From contig DATHKR010000083.1 of the NCBI GenBank assembly GCA_035489015.1, forward strand, positions 124,001 to 188,000: a stretch of 64,000 nt of DNA, in the 5' to 3' direction. The notes below the pieces were generated by a model, which was not told the DNA's origin, ran no database searches, and was given only the letters and a program-made list of their open reading frames with translations. This document shows, piece by piece, positions 14,092 through 21,999 of this stretch (its first letter is position 1; each line of letters starts with the position of its first letter). The position numbers were made by a program, and so were the translations under genes. This DNA is from DATFRY01 sp035489015 (GTDB lineage Bacteria > Myxococcota_A > Polyangia > Haliangiales > Haliangiaceae).

Positions 14092-15174
14092 TCATGGGCG
14101 CAGCTCGAACGGCCCGCCCGGCGCGCCGGCGTCCTCGGCCGCGACCCGGGCCAGCAGGCCGAAGGAGAGCCGCGCGTTGATCTCGCTCATGCGCTGAAGA
14201 TGGACCGCGCCGCCCCGGGCGCGCCAGGTGTAAGCGTCGACCGAGAACGCCCCGAGATAGCCGGCCGCGGCGAGCGCGTCGCCGGCCGCCGCTGCCGAGC
14301 GCTCGAGCTCCTCGCGGTGGTCGGCGAGCGGTCCGCCTCCCGCGTCATCGATGATCGCCGCGCGGAAGACACCGCGCGGGTCGTTGTCGAGCCGGTGCGG
14401 CGCGAACAGATGGACCCCGCCGGGATGGACCAGCCCGGCGCAGGCCAGGTCGTCGATCCGATCGACCCACGGCTCGAACAGGAGCTCGCCGAAGCGGCCG
14501 AACAGCCGGTCGATGCGGACCCGGTCGCCGCGGCCGAGCTCGTCGCCGCGGTGGCGCATGCGCTCGCGCCCGGCCGCCGACAGCGGCGCCTTGACCACCC
14601 AGGCCCGCTCGTGGCCGGCGCCGGCCCCGTCGGCGCCCAGGTGGGCGACCAGCTGATCGAGGTCGCGCACCATGGTCGCGCCGGGCAGGGCCCAGCCGCG
14701 CCCCGCGGCGATCGCCAGGGCGAAGCCGCGGTGGTTGGCGCGCGCGACCACCTGCGGATCGGCTTGCAGGTGCCAGAGCGCGTCGCGCCAGCCGACCCCG
14801 GCGGCGAGCGCATCGACGGACGGCGCGGCCGCGGCCGGCGACCGGCCCAGGCGCAGGCGGGCCACCGCCCCGGTCTCGGCCCACGCGCAGATCGCCGCGG
14901 CCGGCCCGACCTCGTCGAGCGGACCGGTCTCGATGACCAGGCCGCGATCGCGCGCGGCGGCGCACGCCTCCTCGGGCGCGACCGGGGCGGGCAGCCACAG
15001 CCGGTCGCCGGGGCGGGCGAGCAGCGCCATGTGACTGGCGGCGGATCCGACCACGCGCGCGGCGGCGGCCGACAGGCGCGGATGCGGGCCGGGGGTGAGC
15101 TCGCGGGCCATGTCGATCTCGGCCTCGAGGTTGGCGACCAGCAGGCGAGACGGCGCGGCGCCGGCGCCGGTCAT
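14092..15174 (-). CDS. ATP-grasp-like ligase partner of DUF455 protein
   Basis: 360 residues. The N-terminal half is a pre-ATP-grasp-like region. The C-terminal half has AWVVKAPLS with the ATP-binding lysine, LLFEPWVDRIDD, and near the end RMSEINARLSFG, matching the metal-binding E-x-N-x-R of ATP-grasp enzymes. These enzymes join a carboxylate to an amine or thiol via an acyl phosphate; the substrate here is unknown. ATG 15174 overlaps the stop of the DUF455 gene as ATGA, so translation is coupled. The pair may modify and process the same small molecule or peptide, but that is inference. Confidence 0.6.
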   Translation of the reverse strand: MTGAGAAPSRLLVANLEAEIDMARELTPGPHPRLSAAAARVVGSAASHMALLARPGDRLWLPAPVAPEEACAAARDRGLVIETGPLDEVGPAAAICAWAETGAVARLRLGRSPAAAAPSVDALAAGVGWRDALWHLQADPQVVARANHRGFALAIAAGRGWALPGATMVRDLDQLVAHLGADGAGAGHERAWVVKAPLSAAGRERMRHRGDELGRGDRVRIDRLFGRFGELLFEPWVDRIDDLACAGLVHPGGVHLFAPHRLDNDPRGVFRAAIIDDAGGGPLADHREELERSAAAAGDALAAAGYLGAFSVDAYTWRARGGAVHLQRMSEINARLSFGLLARVAAEDAGAPGGPFELRP

Positions 15175-16010
15175 CGCGGCGCGCCGCTCGGCCGGATCGA
15201 GACCGACGACTCCAGCCCGGCGATGAACTCGTCGTCGAGGCCGGCCGCGCGCCGGCTGGTCACGCACAGGCGGCGGCCGCGGGCCCGGCCCGGCCCGAGC
15301 GGCGGGGCCACGCTGTCCTGGTAGATCTGCCAGGTGGAGCCGCGGTCGCCGCGCCAGCGCTCGATCCAGCGCCAGGCGAACCGCACGTGGCGGATCTCCT
15401 CGCGGTGGACGCGGTCGAGCACCGCGGCGGTGTCGACGTCGCCGATCGCGCGCGCGGCCTCGGCGTAGTCCTGGGCGAAGTCGAGGTTGGCGTTCTCGAA
15501 GGTCAGGCCCATCACGCAGGCGAACTGGAGCGGGGTCGACATCTGGCCCAGGTGGTTCCAGAAGTGGCCGGTGACCGGGAAGTCGCCCATGCGGCGGCCG
15601 AGCGCCTCCAGCCGCCCCATGTAGAGCCGCATGTGGCTTTGCTCCTCGTTCAAGATCGCGGCCAGCCCGCGCCGGAAGCGGGGCGGGGCGTCCGGGAACG
15701 CGACCAGCGCCCAGGCGAACAGCTCCACCGCCTGCAGCTCGTGGTTGGCCAGCGCGTGGAGGATGCGGGCCCGCTGGCTCGGGTCGGCCATCCCGGTCAC
15801 CGGCGGCACCCGGACGGCGCGGGCGGCGACCACGCGCAGCTCGGGCGGGCGAGCCGGCGCCTCGATCCGCCGGGCCGGCTCGCGGCGATGATCGCGGGCG
15901 CCGGGCGGGATCGCGGCCAGCTTGCCGTCGAGGGTCTCGGCGGCCAGGATCGCGAGGGCGAGCCCGGTCAGCTCGACGGGTGCGGGTGCCTCGGTCGATC
16001 CTGTCGCCAC
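15171..16010 (-). CDS. DUF455 family ferritin-like protein
   Basis: 279 residues. The core (about 70-240) is a ferritin-like helical bundle with carboxylate/His motifs typical of DUF455: ANHELQAVELFAWAL, LNEEQSHMRLYM, and VHREEIRHVRFAW. These are expected to bind a di-iron centre, suggesting an oxygenase or oxidase. HFWNHLGQMSTP is another family signature. GTG 16010 is chosen because it precedes the first conserved helix. It is coupled to the ATP-grasp-like gene downstream by a 4-nt overlap. Confidence 0.8.
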   Translation of the reverse strand: MATGSTEAPAPVELTGLALAILAAETLDGKLAAIPPGARDHRREPARRIEAPARPPELRVVAARAVRVPPVTGMADPSQRARILHALANHELQAVELFAWALVAFPDAPPRFRRGLAAILNEEQSHMRLYMGRLEALGRRMGDFPVTGHFWNHLGQMSTPLQFACVMGLTFENANLDFAQDYAEAARAIGDVDTAAVLDRVHREEIRHVRFAWRWIERWRGDRGSTWQIYQDSVAPPLGPGRARGRRLCVTSRRAAGLDDEFIAGLESSVSIRPSGAPR

Positions 16011-16032
16011 GCGTCCTCGCTGATGCCGCGCC

Positions 16033-17412
16033 TCAGGTGCGCCGGCGCCGGCGCCGGAACGATAGCGCGGCGGCCAGCCCGAGCGAAAGCAGCGCGAACC
16101 GGCCGCCGGCATCTCCGCCGTCGACCGCCTGGCATCCGCCCCCGCCACCGCCGTCGTCGTAGCCGGGCCAGCACACCCCGACGTCGCCGGCCTTGCGGCA
16201 GCCGAAACCGTCCGGGCACCCGCCGCCGCCGAGGTCGCACTGCTCGGCGCAGTGCTTGGATTCGCCGTCGTCGCCGCACCGGCCCGACGCGCACTGCTCG
16301 TTGCCGGTGCAGCTCTCGCCCAGCCCGCCGGGGGTGCCCGGGCCGAGCACGCAGCGGCCGTCGACGCAGGTCTCGATGTCCAGGCACTGGTCGGCGCTCT
16401 CGCACGGCACGCCCTGGGTGACCTCGATCTCGGCGGTCGCGACCGCCTCGTAGATGTCGTACGCCTTGACCTGGACCTGCTGCACCCCGTCCGACACGGT
16501 CGGCGGCACGGTGAAGGCGAACGGCGGCTTCGCCACCGTCCCGATCAGCTGGCTGTTGATCCACAGCTCGACCCGGGCCACGTCGATGTCGTCGGTCGCG
16601 GTCGCGTTCACCACGAACGCCTTGCGCACGCTGTCGCCGTCGGCCGGCTGGGTGATCGCCACCGTGGGGGGCGTGTCGGTGCCGGCCCCGAACAGCCCCC
16701 GGATGGTCGCGAACGAGTTCTGGCTGGTCGCGCCGGCGCACATGCACTGGCGCGCCTCGAACTCGCCGCACGGCACGTTCTGGTTGCGGAACCACTTCTC
16801 CGACCCGCACTCGGTCAGGTAGGTCATCGGGTCCTCGCACAGAAACTCGTGGTCGAGGCCAAAGGCGTGGGCGCTCTCCTGCGCCACCGTCCAGCAGATG
16901 TCGGGCACCGAGCCCTGGTACAGGTTGGCGAAGCTGTAGGTGATCGCGTTGTTGATGACGCCGCAGGTGAACGGGGCGACCCCGCCGGTGCTGGCGTCGA
17001 ACCCGATCTCGTCGGGAGTACCGCCCACGATCGCCTCGAAGTGCGGGGCCGGGCTCGGGTCCACGTCGGTGACGACCACGTTGAACGGCAGGTATGCCTT
17101 CTGCACGCAATCGACCACCGCCGCCCACGCGGTGTCGCCGGCGTCGAACGCGCTCACCGTGGAGGTCTGCTCGATGATGCTCGAGCGGTTGGTGATCGAG
17201 TCCTCGGCCCCGGGGGTGATGGTGCAATCGCCCGGCCCGAAACAGCCGTTCAGGTAGATGACGTTGGTCGGGACGCCGAGCGCCGCGTCCGTCGGGATCA
17301 CCTCGACCAGGTCTGGATTGGCCGGCACATAGGTGGGCCGCGGTCGGTCAGCCAGAGCGGTGGACGAGGCGAGAAGCGTCGCCGCGGCGACGACGGTACC
17401 GGAACGGATCAC
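16033..17412 (-). CDS. secreted metzincin-like protein with MYXO-CTERM tail (paralog 1)
   Basis: 459 residues. A Sec signal peptide (to about ALA-DRP) is followed by a catalytic-like domain. Its zinc motif reads QESAHAFGLDH, so the first histidine of HExxHxxGxxH is replaced by glutamine. An Ig-like domain (about 240-340, PPTVAITQPADG) and a cysteine-rich segment follow. The tail is Cys-Gly-rich, then a hydrophobic helix, then RRRRRR, the sorting-signal layout of MYXO-CTERM proteins. GTG 17412 is supported by GGAGGT with 8-nt spacing. It is closely related to the gene at 18691-20082. It may be a cell-surface protein with weak or no protease activity. Confidence 0.75.
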   Translation of the reverse strand: MIRSGTVVAAATLLASSTALADRPRPTYVPANPDLVEVIPTDAALGVPTNVIYLNGCFGPGDCTITPGAEDSITNRSSIIEQTSTVSAFDAGDTAWAAVVDCVQKAYLPFNVVVTDVDPSPAPHFEAIVGGTPDEIGFDASTGGVAPFTCGVINNAITYSFANLYQGSVPDICWTVAQESAHAFGLDHEFLCEDPMTYLTECGSEKWFRNQNVPCGEFEARQCMCAGATSQNSFATIRGLFGAGTDTPPTVAITQPADGDSVRKAFVVNATATDDIDVARVELWINSQLIGTVAKPPFAFTVPPTVSDGVQQVQVKAYDIYEAVATAEIEVTQGVPCESADQCLDIETCVDGRCVLGPGTPGGLGESCTGNEQCASGRCGDDGESKHCAEQCDLGGGGCPDGFGCRKAGDVGVCWPGYDDGGGGGGCQAVDGGDAGGRFALLSLGLAAALSFRRRRRRT

Positions 17413-17585
17413 GACAGAGTACCTCCATGGCTTCGAGAGCTTCCCGCGGCGAGAGGCATGTTGGCGTGCGTCACCCGCGCAGGTAAAGGAGTTTTGGCCC
17501 ATACAGATGACGCGGCGCGTAGAGCGCCGAATACTCGCGCACCTGCGCCATCGCGGCGGGGGCTCGAGCCGGGACGGGCCGCTGC

Positions 17586-17591
17586 TATAGT
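17586..17591 (+). promoter_or_regulatory. -10 box (TATAGT) of the dehydrogenase gene
   Basis: TATAGT ends 10 nt before ATG 17602 and no Shine-Dalgarno is present, which fits a leaderless or very short-leader transcript. No good -35 is seen. Confidence 0.4.
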
Positions 17592-17601
17592 GCCAATCAC
17601 C

Positions 17602-18675
17602 ATGGGCGAACGGGCCGAGGACTCGTCGCTGTTCGAGCTGGTCGCCGCGCTGGGCTGCGCGCGAGTGACGCTCTGGTCCGACCCGCCCAGCGGCCTGCGC
17701 GCGGTCCTGGTCGTGGACGACATGACGCTGGGCCCGGCGGTCGGCGGCATCCGGACTCGCGCCTATCCGTCGCTCGCGGCGGCGATCGCGGACGCGGCCG
17801 CGCTGGCGCGCGCGATGGTGATCAAGACCGCGCTGGGCGGGGTCGACGCCGGGGGGTGCAAGATCGTCGTGCTCGATCACCCCGGGCTCGACCGGCCGGC
17901 CGGGTTCGCGCGGCTCGGTCAGCTGGTCGCCGAGCTGGGCGGGCTGGTCCGCACCGCCGGCGACCTCGGCACGACGATCGACGATCTGGCCGCGGCGGCG
18001 CGCCACTGCGCGTTCGTCAACACCGAGCACGACGACCTGACCGGCGCCACCGCGCGGACGCTGGTCCGCTGCGTCGAGGCATGCGCGGAGGTGGCCGGCG
18101 GGGGCGGGGTGGCCGGTCTGCGCGTGGCGGTGCAGGGATGCGGCGCGATCGGCGCCGCCGCGGCGCGCGCGCTGGCGGCGGCCGGCGCCCGGCTGGTGGT
18201 GGCCGACGTGGATGCGGCGCGGGCCGAGGCGATCGCGCGCGAGACCGGCGGGCGGGTGGTCGCGGCCGACGCGATCCTGTTCGAGGACGTCGATCTGGTC
18301 TGCCCGTGCGCGATCGGCGGCGTCATCACCACCGGCGCGGCCGATCGGGTCAGGGCGTGGGCGGTGTGCGGCGCGGCCAACAACGTCATCGCCGAGCCGG
18401 CTGCCGAGGCGCGCCTGGCCGCGCGCGGGATCCTGTTCGTGCCCGACGTGATGGCCTCGTCCGGGGCGGTCATCCGCGGGGTCAGCCAGGGTGTGATGGG
18501 GCTGGCCGACGCGACGCCGCTCATCGACGCGGTCGGCACCACCGCGCGCGAGATCCTGGCCGCCAGCCGGGCCAGCGGCCGGCTGGCCAGCGACCTCGCT
18601 CGCGAGCGCGCCTTTGCCCGCATCGAGCGGGTCCGCTCGTCGCGCGGCGCGGCCGCCGGGGCCTCGCCGGGCTGA
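17602..18675 (+). CDS. Glu/Leu/Phe/Val dehydrogenase family protein (leucine-dehydrogenase-like)
   Basis: 357 residues. The N-terminal ELFV domain has DDMTLGPAVGGIR, then MVIKTALGGVDAGGCK with the two active-site lysines, and RTAGDLGTT with the catalytic Asp. The Rossmann domain has VAVQGCGAIGAAAARALA for NAD+. The length and motifs are closest to leucine/phenylalanine dehydrogenases, which interconvert branched-chain or aromatic amino acids and keto acids with NAD+. Cys replaces the third Gly of the usual AGGGK motif. The gene lies between two paralogous metzincin-like genes on the opposite strand. Confidence 0.85.
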   Translation: MGERAEDSSLFELVAALGCARVTLWSDPPSGLRAVLVVDDMTLGPAVGGIRTRAYPSLAAAIADAAALARAMVIKTALGGVDAGGCKIVVLDHPGLDRPAGFARLGQLVAELGGLVRTAGDLGTTIDDLAAAARHCAFVNTEHDDLTGATARTLVRCVEACAEVAGGGGVAGLRVAVQGCGAIGAAAARALAAAGARLVVADVDAARAEAIARETGGRVVAADAILFEDVDLVCPCAIGGVITTGAADRVRAWAVCGAANNVIAEPAAEARLAARGILFVPDVMASSGAVIRGVSQGVMGLADATPLIDAVGTTAREILAASRASGRLASDLARERAFARIERVRSSRGAAAGASPG

Positions 18676-18690
18676 TCGGTCGGCGACAGC

Positions 18691-20082
18691 TCAGCGCGCG
18701 CGCCGCCGGGCGCGCCGCCGCCCGGCCAGGAGCAGGCCGATGACCAGGATCGTTCCGCCCGGCCCGGTGCCGGGCAGGCCGTCGCCGCCGCGCTCGCCGC
18801 CGGTCGCGCCTGCGCGGCAGCCGCCGCCCGGGTCCTGGTCGGCCGGCCAGCACAGGCCGGCCACGCCGCCGCCGCGGCACTGGAAGCCGTCGGGGCAGTC
18901 GCCGTCGTCGCACGGGGCGGCGCAGTAGCGGTCGTGGCCGTCGTCGCCGCAGGTGTCGGTCTGGCAGTCCTCGTTCGCATCGCACCGCGCGCCCAGCCCG
19001 CCCTCCTGGTCGGGGCCAGCGATGCACGCGCTGCTCGCGCACACCTGGCCGTCGCTGCACGGGTCGGCTCCGCTGCACGGCGTCGTCCCGACGACGTGGA
19101 TGATCTGGGTCGCGGCGTCGCCGGCCCCGTCGGTGGCGACCACCCGCAGCGCCATGTCGCCGATCGCCAGGCGGTCGGGCGCGGTGAACCGGTAGGGCGG
19201 GGCGACGTCGCTGCCGAGCAGTTCGTCGTCGAGGTACGCCTCCACGCTGACGACCGCCACGTCGTCCTCGGCCGCGACCTCGATGGCGAAGCCCGGCTGC
19301 ACATGGGCCGCGTCGGCGGGCGAGGCGATCGAGACGGTCGGGGCGGTGGCCGACGTGCTGGTGGAGTTGAAGGTGTCCGCGATGAGCGCGTACGAGTTCT
19401 GGGTGTCGCCGCCGCACACGCACGGGCGCTCCTCGTACTCGCCGCACGGCGCATCCTGGTCGCGAAACGCCTTCTCGCCGCAGCCGTCCAGGTAGGTCAT
19501 CGGATCCGGGCACAGGTGCTCGTGATCGAGCCCGAAGGCGTGAGCGGTCTCCTGCGCCACCGTCTCGCACAGGTCGCGCATGTCGGGCCACAGGTTGGCG
19601 AAGTCGTAGGTGATGGCGTTCTGGATGACGGCGCAGTTGAACGGCGCCACCCCGCCGACGTCGGTCGGCTGACCGATGTCCTCCGGGTCGCCGGCGACGA
19701 TGGTCTCGAAGTGCGGCTCGCTTCCGGGATCCTCGTCGGTGACGACCACGTCGAACGGCTGATACATGTCGCGCACGCAGGCGACCACCGAGTCCCAGGC
19801 CAGGTCGCCGTACGGGAACTCGTCGAGGAACGACGTGGCGTCGACGATGCTCGAGTGATCGGTGCGCGAGTCCTCGAAGCCGGGCGAGATGGTGCAGCCG
19901 CCCTCGCACCGGTTCATGTAGATGATGTTCGACCCGGCGCCGCGCGCGCCGGTCTGCACGCGATCCGGGGGCGCCCAGGTATAGGTGCCGCGCGGCCCGG
20001 CCGCGCCAGCCCGACCCGACGCGGCGAGGGCCGCGAGCGCGGCCGCGCACGCGAGGAGGAACCGGCGGGACGGGACAGGCAT
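18691..20082 (-). CDS. secreted metzincin-like protein with MYXO-CTERM tail (paralog 2)
   Basis: 463 residues with the same layout as the gene at 16033-17412: signal peptide, protease-like domain, Ig-like domain (APTVSIASPADAAHV), Cys-rich repeats and a Gly-rich/TM/Arg tail. The zinc motif is QETAHAFGLDH, again with Gln for the first His, and the following DPMTYL is shared. The conserved replacement in both copies argues against a sequencing error. It starts at ATG 20082. It probably arose by duplication of its neighbour, with the dehydrogenase gene now between them. Confidence 0.75.
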   Translation of the reverse strand: MPVPSRRFLLACAAALAALAASGRAGAAGPRGTYTWAPPDRVQTGARGAGSNIIYMNRCEGGCTISPGFEDSRTDHSSIVDATSFLDEFPYGDLAWDSVVACVRDMYQPFDVVVTDEDPGSEPHFETIVAGDPEDIGQPTDVGGVAPFNCAVIQNAITYDFANLWPDMRDLCETVAQETAHAFGLDHEHLCPDPMTYLDGCGEKAFRDQDAPCGEYEERPCVCGGDTQNSYALIADTFNSTSTSATAPTVSIASPADAAHVQPGFAIEVAAEDDVAVVSVEAYLDDELLGSDVAPPYRFTAPDRLAIGDMALRVVATDGAGDAATQIIHVVGTTPCSGADPCSDGQVCASSACIAGPDQEGGLGARCDANEDCQTDTCGDDGHDRYCAAPCDDGDCPDGFQCRGGGVAGLCWPADQDPGGGCRAGATGGERGGDGLPGTGPGGTILVIGLLLAGRRRARRRAR

Positions 20083-20152
20083 GCGTCCCGATGAAGTCGG
20101 CCGGGCGGGCCGATCCCTTGAACCGGGGCCCGACTCCGCGCGGGTGAACCCG

Positions 20153-21178
20153 TCAGAGCCGCGACAGGATGAGGGCCGACATCTCGTCGATCGGCGCCTC
20201 GGCGTCGGACAGGCCGGCCTCGCGCACCGCGCGGGGCATGCCGTAGACGACGCAGGATGACTCCGCCTCGCCCAGGACGGCGCCGCCGCCGGCACGGATG
20301 GCGCGCGCGCCGATCACCCCGTCAGAGCCCATGCCGGTCAGGACCACGCCGACCAGCGCGCCGCCGGCCGCGCGCGCCGCGCTCTCGAACAGCACATCCA
20401 CCGACGGGCGGTGCGGCGAGGTGCTGGGCGAGTGGTCGAGGTGGGCGACCAGCTGCTCGCCGCGGCGATTCACCACCAGGTGAATCCCGCCGCGCGCGAT
20501 GACGACCCGCCCGGGATCGAGGGACATGCCGTCCTCGGCCTCGACCACCGCGAGCGCGGCCGCCTCGTCGAGCCGGCGGGCGAAGGCCTGCGTGTACTCG
20601 GCCGGCAGGTGGAGGACGACCGCGACCGGCACCGCCAGATCACCGGGCAGCGCGGCCACCAGGCGGGTCAACGCCTGCGGGCCGCCGGTCGACGCCCCGA
20701 TGACCAGGAGCCGGGCGCGCGGCGCGGTGGGCCCCGCGATCGAGCGGACCGGCGCGACCGCCCTCGACGGGGCGCGCGCGCCCGCCGCGGCCAGCACCAC
20801 GGCGATGAGCTGGTCGGCCATCTGGTAGAGCCGGTCGCTGGCCAGCGCGGTCGGCTTGTGGACCAGGTCGACCGCGCCGAGGGCGAGCGCGTCGAGGGCG
20901 AGATCGCTGGTCGCGTCGGACATGCTGACCAGCACCACGCGCGGCGGGTCCGGCTGGGCGCCGATCGCGCGCAGCACGCCGAGCCCGTCCAGGTTGGGCA
21001 TGACCAGGTCGAGGGTGACCACGTCGGGGCGGAGCGCTGCGATCTTCTCGACCGCCTCGAGCCCGTCGCGGGCCACGTCGACCACCTGGATCTTCGGGCT
21101 GCGGGTCAGGCTCTCGCGCACCACCTTGCGCGCGAACGCGGAGTCGTCGACCACCAGCACCCGCACGCGGCGGCTCAT
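20153..21178 (-). CDS. cheB: chemotaxis protein-glutamate methylesterase CheB
   Basis: 341 residues. The receiver domain (1-120) has the phospho-acceptor D57 and acidic D11-D12. The methylesterase domain has the triad S163 (GASTGG), H190 and D286 (GMGSDG). It removes methyl groups from receptor glutamates, setting adaptation. It is the last gene of the chemosensory operon, overlapping cheR by 4 nt. Confidence 0.95.
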   Translation of the reverse strand: MSRRVRVLVVDDSAFARKVVRESLTRSPKIQVVDVARDGLEAVEKIAALRPDVVTLDLVMPNLDGLGVLRAIGAQPDPPRVVLVSMSDATSDLALDALALGAVDLVHKPTALASDRLYQMADQLIAVVLAAAGARAPSRAVAPVRSIAGPTAPRARLLVIGASTGGPQALTRLVAALPGDLAVPVAVVLHLPAEYTQAFARRLDEAAALAVVEAEDGMSLDPGRVVIARGGIHLVVNRRGEQLVAHLDHSPSTSPHRPSVDVLFESAARAAGGALVGVVLTGMGSDGVIGARAIRAGGGAVLGEAESSCVVYGMPRAVREAGLSDAEAPIDEMSALILSRL

Positions 21179-21999
21179 GGCGCGGTCCCGGCCGGCCTGG
21201 CGTAGAGGAACGCGCCGCGCCGCTCCTGGCACTCGAGCGGGGTGGCGAACCGCATGAGCGACTCCGAGACCCCGACCAGGAGCACGCCGGACGGGCGCAG
21301 GGCGGCGGCCAGCGAGCGGGCGATGTGCGCGGCCCGCTGGTCGGCGAAGTAGATGAGCACGTTGCGGCACAGGATGAGGTCGAAGGAGCCCATCCGGGCG
21401 ACGGCGTCACCGTCGAACAGGTTGAGCCGCGACCAGCGGATCGCGTCGATGAGCGCGCGGTCGCACTCGACCCCGCGCGGGCGCTCGCGCAGCCAGCGGC
21501 TGGCCAGGTCGTCCGGGCTGCGCCCGCGCAGCGAGCGGGGCGAGAACTCGCCGCGCTGGGCCCGGGCCAGGGCTCGCCGGCTCACGTCGGTGGCGACCAC
21601 CTCGACCCGGTCGAGCCAGCCGCGCTGCTCGAGCAGCATCGCGGCGGTGAGCGGCTCCTCGCCGGTCGAGCAGGCGGCCGACCAGATGCGGGCCCGCCCG
21701 CCGGCTGCCAGCCGCGGGCCGATCACCTCCTCGATCGCGATCACCAGCGGGTCCAGCTCGCGGAAGAAGTAGGTCTCGTGGACCACGAGCGCCTCGACCA
21801 GGTCGTCGAGCTCGGCCCCGTCCGGGTCGTCGTAGCGCAGGCGGTAGTAGTAGTCGAGCAGCGAGTCGAAGCCGGCCTCGAGCGCGCGGGCCGCGACCTT
21901 GTCGAGGAAGACGTCGCGCTCGGCCGCCCCGTAGTGCAGGCCGACGCGCTCCTCCACCAGTCCGCTGAGGATGGTGAAGAGCTGGGGGGATGTGTTCAT
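21175..21999 (-). CDS. cheR: chemotaxis protein methyltransferase CheR
   Basis: 274 residues. An N-terminal helical domain is followed by the SAM-binding domain: VVHETYFFRE, RIWSAACSTGEEPLTAAM, VVATDVSRRAL and LILCRNVLIYF are CheR signatures. It methylates receptor glutamates, opposing CheB. It overlaps the HEAT-repeat gene upstream and cheB downstream by 4 nt each. Confidence 0.95.
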   Translation of the reverse strand: MNTSPQLFTILSGLVEERVGLHYGAAERDVFLDKVAARALEAGFDSLLDYYYRLRYDDPDGAELDDLVEALVVHETYFFRELDPLVIAIEEVIGPRLAAGGRARIWSAACSTGEEPLTAAMLLEQRGWLDRVEVVATDVSRRALARAQRGEFSPRSLRGRSPDDLASRWLRERPRGVECDRALIDAIRWSRLNLFDGDAVARMGSFDLILCRNVLIYFADQRAAHIARSLAAALRPSGVLLVGVSESLMRFATPLECQERRGAFLYARPAGTAP

